This document shows, in pieces, positions 38,977 to 47,953 of a stretch of DNA of 64,000 nucleotides. The position numbers were made by a program, and so were the translations under genes. A model generated the notes under the pieces. It saw only the letters and a program-made list of their open reading frames with translations. It searched no databases and was not told the DNA's origin. Origin of the DNA: Oceanospirillum sp048265165 (GTDB taxonomy: Bacteria > Pseudomonadota > Gammaproteobacteria > Pseudomonadales > Halomonadaceae); the NCBI RefSeq assembly GCF_048265165.1, contig NZ_JBLXCD010000006.1, positions 62,001-126,000 of the forward strand, written 5' to 3'. Position 1 is the stretch's first letter, and each line of letters begins with the position of its first letter.

Positions 38977-39750
38977 TTAGCTCTCAACAAAAGCCCGCTC
39001 GATAACATAATGGCCTGCTGAGCTGTTTTTGGCTTCGGTAAAGCCCTGTTCCTGAAGGATCTCAACCGTCTCTTTAAGCATTGATGGCCCACCGCAGATC
39101 ATAAAGCGATCCTTATCCAGATCAAAAGCTGGTAGATTCAGGTCGGTGAACAGTTTTCCACTGCGCATCAGGTCAGTGAGCCGTCCTTCATTTTTATAAG
39201 CTTCGCGTGTCACCGTCGGATAGTAAACCAGCTTTTCCCGTATCAGATCTCCAAAATATTCATGCTCCGGCAGTTCTTTTGTAATCAGATCCTGATAAGC
39301 CAGTTCAGAGGTGTAGCGAACACCGTGAGTCAGAATAATTTTATCATACTGTTCGTAGATCTCAGGATCCCGGATGATACTCAAAAAGGGTGCCAGTCCG
39401 GTGCCGGTGCTGATCAGGTAGAGGTTCTTACCAGGTAACAGATGGTCGTTGATAAGAGTGCCTGTGGGCTTGCTACTAACAACCAGCTGATCGCCGGGCT
39501 GAATGCTTTGCAGGCGCGATGTTAAAGGCCCATCCGGCACCTTGATGCTGAAAAATTCCAGATGATCCTCATAGTTTGCACTGGCGATACTATAGGCCCG
39601 CATCAGAGGACGACCCTCAACCTCAAGGCCTATCATGATAAAGTGGCCATTTTTAAAGCGCAGGCTTGAGGCTCGGCTGGTCTTAAAGCTGAATAGGTTA
39701 TTATCCCAGTGATGAACACTGAGGACTTCCTCTTTAATAAATGCAGACAT
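38977..39750 (-). CDS. fpr: Ferredoxin/flavodoxin--NADP+ reductase
   Basis: A 257-residue FAD enzyme that moves electrons between NADPH and ferredoxin or flavodoxin. RAYSIASANYEDHLEFFSIKV is the FAD-binding motif, LISTGTGLAPFLSII the NADP-binding start, and FMICGGPSMLKET the second NADP motif. The C-terminus AFVES ends like bacterial subclass I enzymes. The ATG at 39750 follows CGGAG. It is divergent from a LysR gene, the arrangement known for fpr-finR in Pseudomonas, where FinR induces fpr under oxidative stress. Confidence 0.95.
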   Translation of the reverse strand: MSAFIKEEVLSVHHWDNNLFSFKTSRASSLRFKNGHFIMIGLEVEGRPLMRAYSIASANYEDHLEFFSIKVPDGPLTSRLQSIQPGDQLVVSSKPTGTLINDHLLPGKNLYLISTGTGLAPFLSIIRDPEIYEQYDKIILTHGVRYTSELAYQDLITKELPEHEYFGDLIREKLVYYPTVTREAYKNEGRLTDLMRSGKLFTDLNLPAFDLDKDRFMICGGPSMLKETVEILQEQGFTEAKNSSAGHYVIERAFVES

Positions 39751-39836
39751 TTGATTCTCCGGCAATCGCTTTCGATAGCATCAGGTAATTTATACAGAGT
39801 TTACTTCTTGCCTGATCTATCGGATAAACAGTTAAT

Positions 39837-39855
39837 ATTGATTTTGGTAATCAAT
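39837..39855. promoter_or_regulatory. Candidate FinR operator between fpr and the LysR gene
   Basis: The perfect dyad ATTGATT-TTGGT-AATCAAT (7-5-7) lies in the 168-base divergent region, where LysR regulators normally bind. Its link to FinR is inferred from position. Confidence 0.5.
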
Positions 39856-39918
39856 TTTATTAATAATGGACGCGGCTTAGGGGTTTATTGATTTAATATT
39901 CCAAAAAAGGAGAACAGG

Positions 39919-40821
39919 GTGCGGTATAGCCTACGGCAGCTGGAGGTCTTTCTGGCGGCAGCACATTTTGAAAATATAACCAAAGCTGCCCAGAATCTTT
40001 CAATGTCACAGTCTGCGGCCAGTAGTGCTCTGAAAGAGCTTGAGCAGCAGTTTGATATTCAATTATTTGACCGGGTTGGTAAGCGTTTGCAGCTGAATGA
40101 ACTGGGGCGTTTGTTGCGGCCTCGGGCTGCATCTCTGCTGGCGCAGGCTCAGGAGTTAGAAGTTGCTCTGCAGCAGCATCAGCAGCCAGGGAACCTTAAG
40201 GTGGGAGCAACCCTGAGTATCGGTAACTATCTAGCAGTTAATCTGATGGCGCAGTACATGGCATCTCAGCCGGATGCTAAGGTGACCCTTGATGTCGAGA
40301 ATACCGCTGCAATCGCACGTAAGGTTGTCAATTTTGAGCTGGATGTAGGATTAGTGGAGGGCGAGATTCAACACCCTGAGCTGGAGGTGATTCCCTGGCG
40401 GGAAGATGAGCTGGTGGTTTTTGCATCCTGTAACCATCCCCTCGCAGCAGCCGGCAAGGTGCTTGATGATCAGGCTTTGAAATCGGCTAACTGGATTCTG
40501 CGTGAGACCGGCTCAGGTACACGGCAGACCTTTGACCGGATTATGAGTGGTATTTTGCCGGAACTTAATGTGTTGCTGGAGCTTCAGCATACCGAAGCCA
40601 TTAAACGGGCCGTTGAAGCGGGTATGGGATTGGGTTGTTTGTCCAGGGTTACACTTCAAGATGCTTTCAACCGGGGAGCCCTGGTTCCTTTGGCGATACC
40701 ACACAGGGATACTCGGCGTCTGTTCTACTTTATTCTGCATAAACAGAAATACCGAAGTGCCGGCGTCAGCCGTTGGCTGCAGTTGTGTCGGGAGGCTTCT
40801 GATGCCGACGCCCCTGCATAG
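39919..40821 (+). CDS. finR: LysR-family regulator, FinR-like
   Basis: A 300-residue LysR regulator. The N-terminal winged helix-turn-helix (LRQLEVFLAAAHFENITKAAQNLSMSQSAASSALKELEQQF) is followed by a co-inducer-binding domain. The GTG at 39919 is spaced six bases from AAGGAGA. The divergent placement next to fpr is the reason for proposing FinR, the fpr inducer of Pseudomonas; sequence alone shows only a LysR of the CysB/MetR-like type. Confidence 0.8.
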   Translation: MRYSLRQLEVFLAAAHFENITKAAQNLSMSQSAASSALKELEQQFDIQLFDRVGKRLQLNELGRLLRPRAASLLAQAQELEVALQQHQQPGNLKVGATLSIGNYLAVNLMAQYMASQPDAKVTLDVENTAAIARKVVNFELDVGLVEGEIQHPELEVIPWREDELVVFASCNHPLAAAGKVLDDQALKSANWILRETGSGTRQTFDRIMSGILPELNVLLELQHTEAIKRAVEAGMGLGCLSRVTLQDAFNRGALVPLAIPHRDTRRLFYFILHKQKYRSAGVSRWLQLCREASDADAPA

Positions 40822-40937
40822 CACCGGCATCGGTTGTCTTGACACCTTTTCTGTCTAGGGCAAACTATTGTGGCTACGGTCTTTATCCCGGCCCATGCTT
40901 TGCCTAGGTTTATATTTCGCTTTCAGGGAGTTTTTCT

Positions 40938-41810
40938 GTGTCTTTATCATCTTCAGGGTTTTATCTTTTCGCTTCTCGTTATCGGTTGCTAATTCCGGCT
41001 GTGATCATTGTGTTTAGCCTGCTTTTTTCCAGTGGCGCACACGCCGGATTTATTCCGGAGGACTCCCGGGTTCCGGGAGGGGTTGCGGTTATTAAGTTGC
41101 CTCAGAAAGGTGATGCACCGCCCCATGTTTTTTTCCAGAAAAAAAGGGTCTTTACCGCAAAAAAAGATGATACCTGGTATGCCTGGGTTGGCCTGCCGCT
41201 TTCCCTGAAAGCAGGTCAGTATCAGGCATTTTGGCGAACAAAGGATGGCGACAAACCGTTGGACTTTAAAGTAACGGATAAAAAATATCAGGAACAGCGC
41301 CTGACGGTGAAAAATAAGCATGTCAATCTGAGCACTGAGCAGCTGCAACGTGTTTGGCGTGAAACACCGGAGATTCGGGGGGCGATGGATACCTTTAAAC
41401 CTGTCATTCACCCTTTGCCTGATGTCCTGGTGCAGCCAACAGAAGGGAGGATAAGCAGCTCCTTTGGTCTGCGACGGGTCTTTAATGGTAAGCCCCGCAA
41501 GCCCCACAGTGGCATGGATATCGCTGCGTCCACGGGAACGCCAGTTCTATCAGCGCTTAATGGTAAGGTGGCGGCGATCGGTGATTATTATTTTAATGGT
41601 AAGACGGTGATTGTTGACCATGGGCAAGGCTTGACAACACTTTACTGCCACCTGTCTGAGACAGAGGCATTGAAAGTCGGTGATACCGTTTCGGCGGGTG
41701 ATAAGCTGGGTGAGGTGGGCGCAACAGGTCGTGTAACCGGCCCGCACCTGCACTGGACTGTAACACTCAATGGGGCGCGTGTGGATCCGGCGCTGTTTCT
41801 GGAACAATAG
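40938..41810 (+). CDS. M23-family (LytM) metallopeptidase, exported
   Basis: A 290-residue periplasmic peptidoglycan endopeptidase type. A hydrophobic segment (LLIPAVIIVFSLLFSSGAHA) forms a signal peptide with likely cleavage after AHA. The C-terminal LytM domain keeps the zinc ligands: KPHSGMD (HxxxD) and GPHLHW (HxH), so it should be active. The middle region, FFQKKRVFTAKKDDTWYAWVGLPL, resembles the beta-rich pre-domain of this group. A GTG start at 40938 follows CAGGGAG. It is convergent with the flavoprotein gene. Confidence 0.92.
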   Translation: MSLSSSGFYLFASRYRLLIPAVIIVFSLLFSSGAHAGFIPEDSRVPGGVAVIKLPQKGDAPPHVFFQKKRVFTAKKDDTWYAWVGLPLSLKAGQYQAFWRTKDGDKPLDFKVTDKKYQEQRLTVKNKHVNLSTEQLQRVWRETPEIRGAMDTFKPVIHPLPDVLVQPTEGRISSSFGLRRVFNGKPRKPHSGMDIAASTGTPVLSALNGKVAAIGDYYFNGKTVIVDHGQGLTTLYCHLSETEALKVGDTVSAGDKLGEVGATGRVTGPHLHWTVTLNGARVDPALFLEQ

Positions 41811-41846
41811 TGCTTTTGGCATTAAGGGAAGCCGGAGTGTTCTGAA

Positions 41847-43142
41847 CTAAACGCTACTCCGAATAAACTCAACCATTCCCTGACCTGCCTGGTGGCCTGT
41901 GGCAAGGCATGCTGTCAGCAGGTAACCACCGGTTGGGGCATCCCAGTCCAGCATCTCTCCTGCAAAAAATAACCCCGGTATTTCTGTTGCCATCAGCTGA
42001 TGGTTCAGCTGAGAGAATCTGACACCGCCTGCAGTACTGATCGCCCTGTCTATCGGCTGAGTTTCTGTTAGTGGCAGCAGCAGGTTCTTGATGGCTGCTG
42101 CCAATTGAGGGATATCCTGAAAGGTTTGTTTATCGGTTAACTGCCTGAGTAGCGCCTGTTTAGCGGGACTCAGTTTCAGCTGTTTCAGGCAGTGGCTGAT
42201 GGAGCGCTTTCCCCGGTTGTGCAGCGCTTTTTCGATCTCATCCCGGGAGCGTGCAGGGAGCAGGTCGATAAACAGTGTTGCCTGACCGTTCTGAATGATC
42301 TGATCCCTCAGGCAGGCACTGACGCCATAGACTAATCCGCCTTCAATACCCTTTCTGCTGACCATAAGGTCACCACTTTTTATGATAGTGTCGTCATTAG
42401 AGTTGACCGCAGAGAGAGTAACGCCCTTCAGAGGCGTTCCGGCAAATTCGTCTGCAAAGCTTGCTGGCCAGCGCACCTGAAAACCACAGTTACTGGGGCG
42501 AAGTTCGGCTAACTCAAGCCCTTGATCAGAGAGCTGCTCCTGCCAGAGACCGTCGCTGCCAAGTTTTTTCCAGCTGCCACCCCCGAGAGAGAGTAAGCAG
42601 GCTTTGCCCGTGACCTGAACTTTACCTGCGGGAGTAGTGAATATGAGTTGCTCTTCCTGCCAGCCTTGCCAGTAGAAGCGGGTATGGAGTTTTAACCCGA
42701 GGTTTTTTAGTTTCTGCAGCCAGCTGCGAAGCAGAGGTGCAGCTTTCATTCCCGTTGGAAAAATCCGGCCGGATGAGCCGATAAAGGTTTCGACTCCCAT
42801 CGACTCAACCCAGTGTTTTACCTGGCGGTTATCAAAGTGTCTGACCGACTCAAGCAGGTGAGTGTGGGCTGGCTGTGCTGAAGCTGTGCTGTAGCGGGTC
42901 AGAAACTGTTCTGTTGCTTCCGCATGGCTGATGTTCATACCGCTTTTACCGGCATAAAGAAACTTGCGGGCAACAGTAGGCATCGCTTCAAAGAGGTCAA
43001 CCGGAATACCCTGTTCCAGCAGAACCTGAGCCGCCATCAATCCCGCCGGGCCAGCACCAATAATGATGGCTCCTTCAGCTTTTAAACTTGTTTGGGCGAG
43101 GGGGATCTGAGTCGAGTCAGATGCGTTAGATTCTGAAGGCAT
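41847..43142 (-). CDS. HI0933/YhiN-like NAD(P)/FAD-dependent oxidoreductase (TIGR03862 type)
   Basis: A 431-residue flavoprotein. AIIIGAGPAGLMAAQVLLEQG is the N-terminal FAD-binding Rossmann motif, KFLYAGKSGMNISHAE the family-specific loop, CLLSLGGGSWKKLGSDG and AISTAGGVRFSQLN later conserved blocks, and GLFFAGEMLDWDAPTGGYLLTACLATG the C-terminal FAD-binding region. The substrate is unknown for this family. It is transcribed alone. Confidence 0.88.
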   Translation of the reverse strand: MPSESNASDSTQIPLAQTSLKAEGAIIIGAGPAGLMAAQVLLEQGIPVDLFEAMPTVARKFLYAGKSGMNISHAEATEQFLTRYSTASAQPAHTHLLESVRHFDNRQVKHWVESMGVETFIGSSGRIFPTGMKAAPLLRSWLQKLKNLGLKLHTRFYWQGWQEEQLIFTTPAGKVQVTGKACLLSLGGGSWKKLGSDGLWQEQLSDQGLELAELRPSNCGFQVRWPASFADEFAGTPLKGVTLSAVNSNDDTIIKSGDLMVSRKGIEGGLVYGVSACLRDQIIQNGQATLFIDLLPARSRDEIEKALHNRGKRSISHCLKQLKLSPAKQALLRQLTDKQTFQDIPQLAAAIKNLLLPLTETQPIDRAISTAGGVRFSQLNHQLMATEIPGLFFAGEMLDWDAPTGGYLLTACLATGHQAGQGMVEFIRSSV

Positions 43143-43240
43143 GAGTATCTCTGAGGTATCAATAAGAGGCAGGCAGAGGATTTTAATGAATCGTTAGCGT
43201 GTTGTCCTGCATAATCATGGCAAAACGGGCTAGCTTAAAT

Positions 43241-43267
43241 AAAACACCCGGCAATGGAAGCCGGGTG
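43241..43267 (-). terminator. Terminator after amtB
   Basis: Stem CACCCGGC/GCCGGGTG with a 7-base loop followed on the minus strand by TTTTATTTA. Confidence 0.8.
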
Positions 43268-43305
43268 CTCAGAGAGTGGTAACAGAATGGTGGGCTTAGC
43301 AGGGC

Positions 43306-44532
43306 TCAGTCATCACTGGTTGCACCAATTTTGTGAATACTGAGATCAGCACCGTTAAACTCTTCTTCTTCATCCAGGCGGATATTAGCTATTTTGTGTA
43401 CCAGCCCATAAACGATCAAGCCGCCAAGAACGGCGATAACGACGCCTGCTAGTGTGCCGATTAGTTGTGAGGCCAGGGTCACGCCACCGAGTCCCCCCAG
43501 TGCTTCCAGACCAAATATTCCAGCGGCGATACCGCCCCAGACTCCGCAAAGCCCGTGTAAAGGCCAGACACCTAATACATCATCCAGGCGTGGCCATTTG
43601 TTTTGCGCCAAGGTGAACATTACAACGAAAAGAGCACCGGCAATACTTCCGGTAATCAATGCCCCCATAGGGTGCATAATATCGGAGCCAGCACAAACGG
43701 CTACCAGTCCTGCCAAAGGCCCGTTATGGATGAAGCCTGGGTCATTTTTACCCAGAAACATTGAGGCTATAATGCCGCCGACCATCGCCATCAGGGAGTT
43801 AACGGCAACCAGGCCGCTGATACCGTCAAGAGTTTGTGCCGACATAACATTAAACCCAAACCAGCCAACAGTCAGAATCCAGGAACCTAAGGCAAGAAAA
43901 GGGATATTCGACGGTGCGAAAGCAACCACTTTACCATTACGGTAGCGGCCGGCACGGGCACCCAGAACCAAAATAGCTGCCAGCGCGATCCAGCCACCGA
44001 CCCCATGAACGACTACAGAACCGGCGAAATCATGGAAAGGCGCACCAAATTGGTTTGTCAGCCAATCCTGAAAACCGTAGTTTCCGTTCCAGATGATACC
44101 TTCGAACATAGGGTAAACGAGTCCGACAATCAGAGCCGAAGCCATTAGCATAGGGTAGAAACGTGCCCGTTCAGCAACACCCCCTGAGATAATTGCGGGA
44201 ATTGCTGCGGCAAAGGTCAGCAGGAAGAAGAATTTCACCAGAGCATAACCATTGGCCTCCGCTAGAACTTCAGCGCTGCTGAAGAAGGTGATGTCATAGG
44301 CGATCCAATAGCCAATAAAGAAGTAAGCTAACGTTGAAAAACCAAAGTCAGTCATAATTTTAACTAATGCATTCACCTGGTTCTTTTTGCGCACAGTACC
44401 CACTTCAAGAAAGGCAAAACCGGCATGCATTGCGAGAACCAGAATGGCTCCTATAAGAATAAAGAGCGTATTGGCTCCCTGCATCAGTGTTTCAACTGCA
44501 CTGTTTATTGTGTCCACAGAAATGGTCTCCAC
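43306..44532 (-). CDS. amtB: Ammonium transporter
   Basis: A 408-residue Amt/Rh channel with about eleven transmembrane helices. The pore twin-His residues are in HDFAGSVVVHGVGG and PLHGLCGVWGG; AFLEVGTVRKKNQVN and GGIIASMFLGKNDPGF are also typical. The start is GTG at 44532, after AGGGGAAG. Unlike many amtB genes, no glnK-type PII gene accompanies it. The acidic tail LDEEEEFNGADLSIHKIG fits Amt subgroups regulated elsewhere. Confidence 0.95.
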   Translation of the reverse strand: METISVDTINSAVETLMQGANTLFILIGAILVLAMHAGFAFLEVGTVRKKNQVNALVKIMTDFGFSTLAYFFIGYWIAYDITFFSSAEVLAEANGYALVKFFFLLTFAAAIPAIISGGVAERARFYPMLMASALIVGLVYPMFEGIIWNGNYGFQDWLTNQFGAPFHDFAGSVVVHGVGGWIALAAILVLGARAGRYRNGKVVAFAPSNIPFLALGSWILTVGWFGFNVMSAQTLDGISGLVAVNSLMAMVGGIIASMFLGKNDPGFIHNGPLAGLVAVCAGSDIMHPMGALITGSIAGALFVVMFTLAQNKWPRLDDVLGVWPLHGLCGVWGGIAAGIFGLEALGGLGGVTLASQLIGTLAGVVIAVLGGLIVYGLVHKIANIRLDEEEEFNGADLSIHKIGATSDD

Positions 44533-44959
44533 AGGCTTCCCCTTGTATTTTTTATATGCCCTGTATTAGGGCGTTTTTGAGTCTGTGCCGCACAAGCTTT
44601 GCGCACGGGTGGTGCGCCAATAAGTGGAGTGATATCGCAAATAAAATAATCTTTTGGTGCCCGATGTTATAACTTAATGATTTTTATCACTTTTTTATTG
44701 CATCGTAGCGGTGCGTATATGCACTAACTCAAGGCGCTTATAGCCTTAAAAGCAGGATATATGCCAGTAAATAGGATGGAAGTCGCTTTTAATAGAATGC
44801 GGGAATACCTGTTCTCGCTGATGGTTGTTTATTCTTTGTATTAGTGGTTTTTTTAGTGATATTAACTGGATGTAGTGATTATTCATGAGACTGGATTGAA
44901 CTCGCGGTTATCACCCGGAAAGGTTGGGTATCGGCTCAGTTACTTAGAGTGCTTGTCAG
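44533..44959 (-). other. amtB upstream region
   Basis: A 427-base gap without a supported gene. It contains the dyad GCGCAC-N5-GTGCGC at 44601-44617 and GTGC-N6-GCAC near 44711-44724. I found neither a sigma-54 -24/-12 pair with correct spacing nor a standard NtrC site (GCAC-N7-GTGC). Confidence 0.45.
44601..44617. repeat. Palindrome upstream of amtB
   Basis: GCGCAC (44601-44606) and GTGCGC (44612-44617) are perfect complements spaced by five bases, about 70-85 bases before the amtB start. Confidence 0.5.
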
Positions 44960-45328
44960 TTACTTATTTGCTGGTCTGAAAGGCAAAACGTTATCCGCTT
45001 GTTCAGGTTTAGGTCTTTCTGTGCGGTTTACCAGGTACAGGGGTTGCGACTTCAGCAGGCCCAGCTTTTCTCGCATCTGACCACAGGACGCTTGCATAAG
45101 AGCCGCAATACGAATGCAGCTTTGCAGAGGGGTTTTGCTACGTCGGCGCTCCATATTTACTCTAAATACAATGCCCTTAAGCTTATTACGGGCTCTTGGT
45201 GATGCGTTCTGAATAATCTCCTCGCTTAGGGTGTTACGCATTGTTTCCAGTTGCTCAGGGTTGTTTTGGGCCAGATCCATTAGCACATCAAATGACGGTA
45301 ATTGAGTGACCGGTAATTGAGTAACCAT
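44960..45328 (-). CDS. DUF3135 domain protein
   Basis: A 122-residue, basic, helical protein. FDVLMDLAQNNPEQLETMR, ARNKLKGIVFRVNMERRRSKTPLQSCIRIAALM are the conserved core of DUF3135, which has no known function. The start at 45328 has TGAGCT upstream. A duplicated TQLP element begins the protein (MVTQLPVTQLPSF), encoded by a short direct repeat. It is an isolated gene. Confidence 0.8.
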   Translation of the reverse strand: MVTQLPVTQLPSFDVLMDLAQNNPEQLETMRNTLSEEIIQNASPRARNKLKGIVFRVNMERRRSKTPLQSCIRIAALMQASCGQMREKLGLLKSQPLYLVNRTERPKPEQADNVLPFRPANK

Positions 45329-45795
45329 AGCTCACCTCTGATCTTGAGTGTCTGGTTAAAACTTAGTTCACAACTCGGCTTTGTGCGTAAAAAATGACCA
45401 GATTTTTTACTGTTAAGTACCTGAATTTAAAAAAAATGCACTACAAAAAAGTTTTGTAAATAAAGTGTTACAAACGGAGCTAAATACCTGGTTTTATTCT
45501 TCATCTAGTTGATTTAGCCATTTTTACATGTAAATCACGATTTATCTTCTTGGTATTTTGTTTTTAGCCAGTTTTATTTTTTGTCGGAAATGGCTTGTAA
45601 ATGAAATTTGTACCGATACAAACTAGACAAAAGTCAGAATTTGAGTGAATAATCCTTAGTCGAAGGTCTGGTGTTCTGTTGAATCAATGGTGGAATGTGA
45701 GTCATTTTTTCTCAGATATCAGAATAATCAGCTGAGACGAGATCCCTGTTAATTCAGCTGAAATCGAATTATCAATAATAAAATGGGAAATAATA
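45329..45795 (+). other. liv operon upstream region
   Basis: A 467-base, very AT-rich gap with no gene. The dyad at 45607-45622 is the only notable structure. It probably holds the liv promoter and leader; no consensus hexamer pair was convincing. Confidence 0.5.
45607..45622 (+). promoter_or_regulatory. Palindrome upstream of the liv operon, candidate operator
   Basis: TTTGTA-CCGA-TACAAA is a perfect 6-4-6 dyad about 175 bases before the binding-protein start. No regulator gene lies next to the operon. Confidence 0.4.
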
Positions 45796-46911
45796 ATGAA
45801 GAGCATGGTGAAAAAAACTCTTATTGGAATGGGTGTCTCCGCCGCATTGATGGGCGCTTCTCTAGCTCAGGCTGAGATCAAGATTGCCCTTGCAGGCCCT
45901 GTTTCCGGTCCTGTTGCGCAGTATGGTGATATGCAGTTTATCGGCGCTGAAATGGCGATCGAGCAGATCAACAAAAACGGTGGCGTAAACGGTGAGAAAC
46001 TGGTTGGTGTTAAATACGATGATGCTTGTGACCCTAAACAAGCGGTAGCGGTAGCTAACAAAATCGTAAATGACGGCATCAGCTATGTTGTTGGTCACCT
46101 TTGTTCAAGCTCAACGCAGCCTGCGTCTGATATCTATGAAGATGAAGGTATCGTAATGGTGACGGCGGCTTCTACCAACCCGGATATTACACTGCAGGGT
46201 TATGAGCTGATCTTCCGCACCATCGGGCTGGACAGCCTGCAGGGTCCTGTTGCTGGCCGCTTTGTTGCAGAAAGTGTAAAACCTAAGCGTATGGCTGTTA
46301 TTCATGATAAACAGCAGTACGGTGAAGGTATTGCAACAGCTGTTAAGAACACCGTTGAAGAAGCGGGTGTTGATGTTGTGATGTTTGAAGGTATCACCGC
46401 TGGTGATAAAGACTTCTCTGCACTGGTTGCTAAGCTGAAACGCAACAATGTTGACTTTGTCTACTACGGTGGTTACCACCCTGAGCTGGGTCTGATTTTG
46501 CGTCAGTCTGCTGAGCTGGGTCTTGATGTGAAATTTATGGGCCCTGAAGGTGTCGGTAACAAAGACATCTCTGCTATCGCTGGCGAAGCTTCTGAAGGTC
46601 TGCTGGTTACCCTGCCACCAAGCTTTGAACTGGATCCTAAGAACCAAGGTCTGGTCAGTGCGTTTGAAAAGAAAGGACAGGATCCTTCCGGCCCATTCGT
46701 AATGCCTGCTTACGCAGCGGTTCAGGTTATGGCTGACAGTATGAATGCAACCGGCAGCAGCGATCCTTACGAAGTTGCAGAGCACATGCATAAAGCTTCA
46801 TTTTCCACGCCGATCGGTGATGTTAAGTTTGATGAGAAGGGTGATCTGACCTCATTCAACTTCGTTGTTTATAACTGGCACGCTGATGGCACTAAATCCC
46901 CTGCCAAATAA
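45796..46911 (+). CDS. livK: Branched-chain amino acid ABC transporter, periplasmic binding protein
   Basis: A 371-residue exported binding protein of the LivJ/LivK/BraC family. The signal peptide (MKSMVKKTLIGMGVSAALMG) ends near SLAQA. EIKIALAGPVSGPVAQYGDMQF, INKNGGVNGEKL and VVGHLCSSSTQPASDIYEDEGIVMVTAAST are classic leucine-binding features. It is first of livKHMGF; the permease gene begins 115 bases after it. Substrate is probably Leu/Ile/Val, perhaps also other small amino acids. Confidence 0.94.
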   Translation: MKSMVKKTLIGMGVSAALMGASLAQAEIKIALAGPVSGPVAQYGDMQFIGAEMAIEQINKNGGVNGEKLVGVKYDDACDPKQAVAVANKIVNDGISYVVGHLCSSSTQPASDIYEDEGIVMVTAASTNPDITLQGYELIFRTIGLDSLQGPVAGRFVAESVKPKRMAVIHDKQQYGEGIATAVKNTVEEAGVDVVMFEGITAGDKDFSALVAKLKRNNVDFVYYGGYHPELGLILRQSAELGLDVKFMGPEGVGNKDISAIAGEASEGLLVTLPPSFELDPKNQGLVSAFEKKGQDPSGPFVMPAYAAVQVMADSMNATGSSDPYEVAEHMHKASFSTPIGDVKFDEKGDLTSFNFVVYNWHADGTKSPAK

Positions 46912-47026
46912 GTCTTCATAATAATATTGAAACGAACAGTTCACTTACAAAGTACACTGTGAACGTTCCCCCGGAGCCCGCCAAAAGCAGGCTTCGGGTT
47001 TAGCGTTGCTCTCAAGGTGTCAACCA

Positions 47027-47953
47027 ATGTCCGAGTCTATTTTTTATTTTCTTCAGCAGATTGCTAATGGTCTGACCATAGGTAGTACCTATGCGCTGAT
47101 CGCCATCGGCTACACGATGGTTTATGGCATCATCGGCATGATCAACTTCGCGCATGGCGAAGTCTATATGATCGGTACGTATGTCGCGTTTATCGCCCTG
47201 GCGGGTTTAAGTATGCTGGGTATTGATAATCCTTTCCTGCTTATCGCCATGGCGCTGGCGGTGAGTATTCTGGTAGCCAGTGCTTACGGCTTTTCCATTG
47301 AACGGGTTGCATACAGACCGTTGCGTGGTAGTAAACGTCTGATCGCACTGATTTCTGCTATCGGTATGTCTATTTTTCTTCAGAACTATATTCGTCTGGC
47401 TCAGGGCTCCCGTGATATTGCGATGCCAAGTATGATTCAGGGTGGCTTCCTGTTTGGCGACCCCTCTGGCAGCCATATTATGATCTCCTACATGCAGGTG
47501 ATCATTATGGTGACGACTGTTCTGTGTATGATTGGTCTGACTCTATTTATTACCCGCTCCCGTATGGGGCGTGCCTGTCGCGCTTGCGCGCAGGATATCG
47601 GCATGACCAACCTGCTGGGTATTAATTCGAATAATGTTATCGCAGTAACCTTTGTTATCGGTGCAGCACTTGCGGCGGTTGCGGGTATGTTACTGGGACT
47701 TTACTACGGTGTTGTGAACCCCTATATCGGCTTTATCGCCGGACTTAAAGCCTTTACGGCAGCTGTATTAGGCGGTATCGGTAGTATTCCGGGCGCGATG
47801 CTGGGCGGCCTGATTCTGGGTATTTCCGAGAGTCTGACAGCTGGTTATCTGACCGCAGAATACAAAGATGTTGTTGCTTTCTCTCTGTTGGTTCTGATTC
47901 TGCTGTTTATGCCGCAGGGTATTCTGGGTAAACCTGAGGTGGAGAAAATCTAA
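47027..47953 (+). CDS. livH: Branched-chain amino acid ABC transporter permease LivH
   Basis: A 308-residue inner-membrane permease, the same length as E. coli LivH. QQIANGLTIGSTYALIAIGYTMVYGIIGMINFAHGEVYMIG opens the protein and the EAA-like loop RACAQDIGMTNLLGIN is present. About eight hydrophobic segments. The ATG at 47027 is supported by an AAGG upstream; a TTG at 47006 extends the frame. Its stop shares one base with the livM start. Confidence 0.95.
   Translation: MSESIFYFLQQIANGLTIGSTYALIAIGYTMVYGIIGMINFAHGEVYMIGTYVAFIALAGLSMLGIDNPFLLIAMALAVSILVASAYGFSIERVAYRPLRGSKRLIALISAIGMSIFLQNYIRLAQGSRDIAMPSMIQGGFLFGDPSGSHIMISYMQVIIMVTTVLCMIGLTLFITRSRMGRACRACAQDIGMTNLLGINSNNVIAVTFVIGAALAAVAGMLLGLYYGVVNPYIGFIAGLKAFTAAVLGGIGSIPGAMLGGLILGISESLTAGYLTAEYKDVVAFSLLVLILLFMPQGILGKPEVEKI

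Noticed and set aside
44595..44620. NtrC site upstream of amtB
   Set aside because: The GCAC and GTGC arms are separated by five bases, while the NtrC consensus needs seven; no sigma-54 -24/-12 pair has the right spacing.
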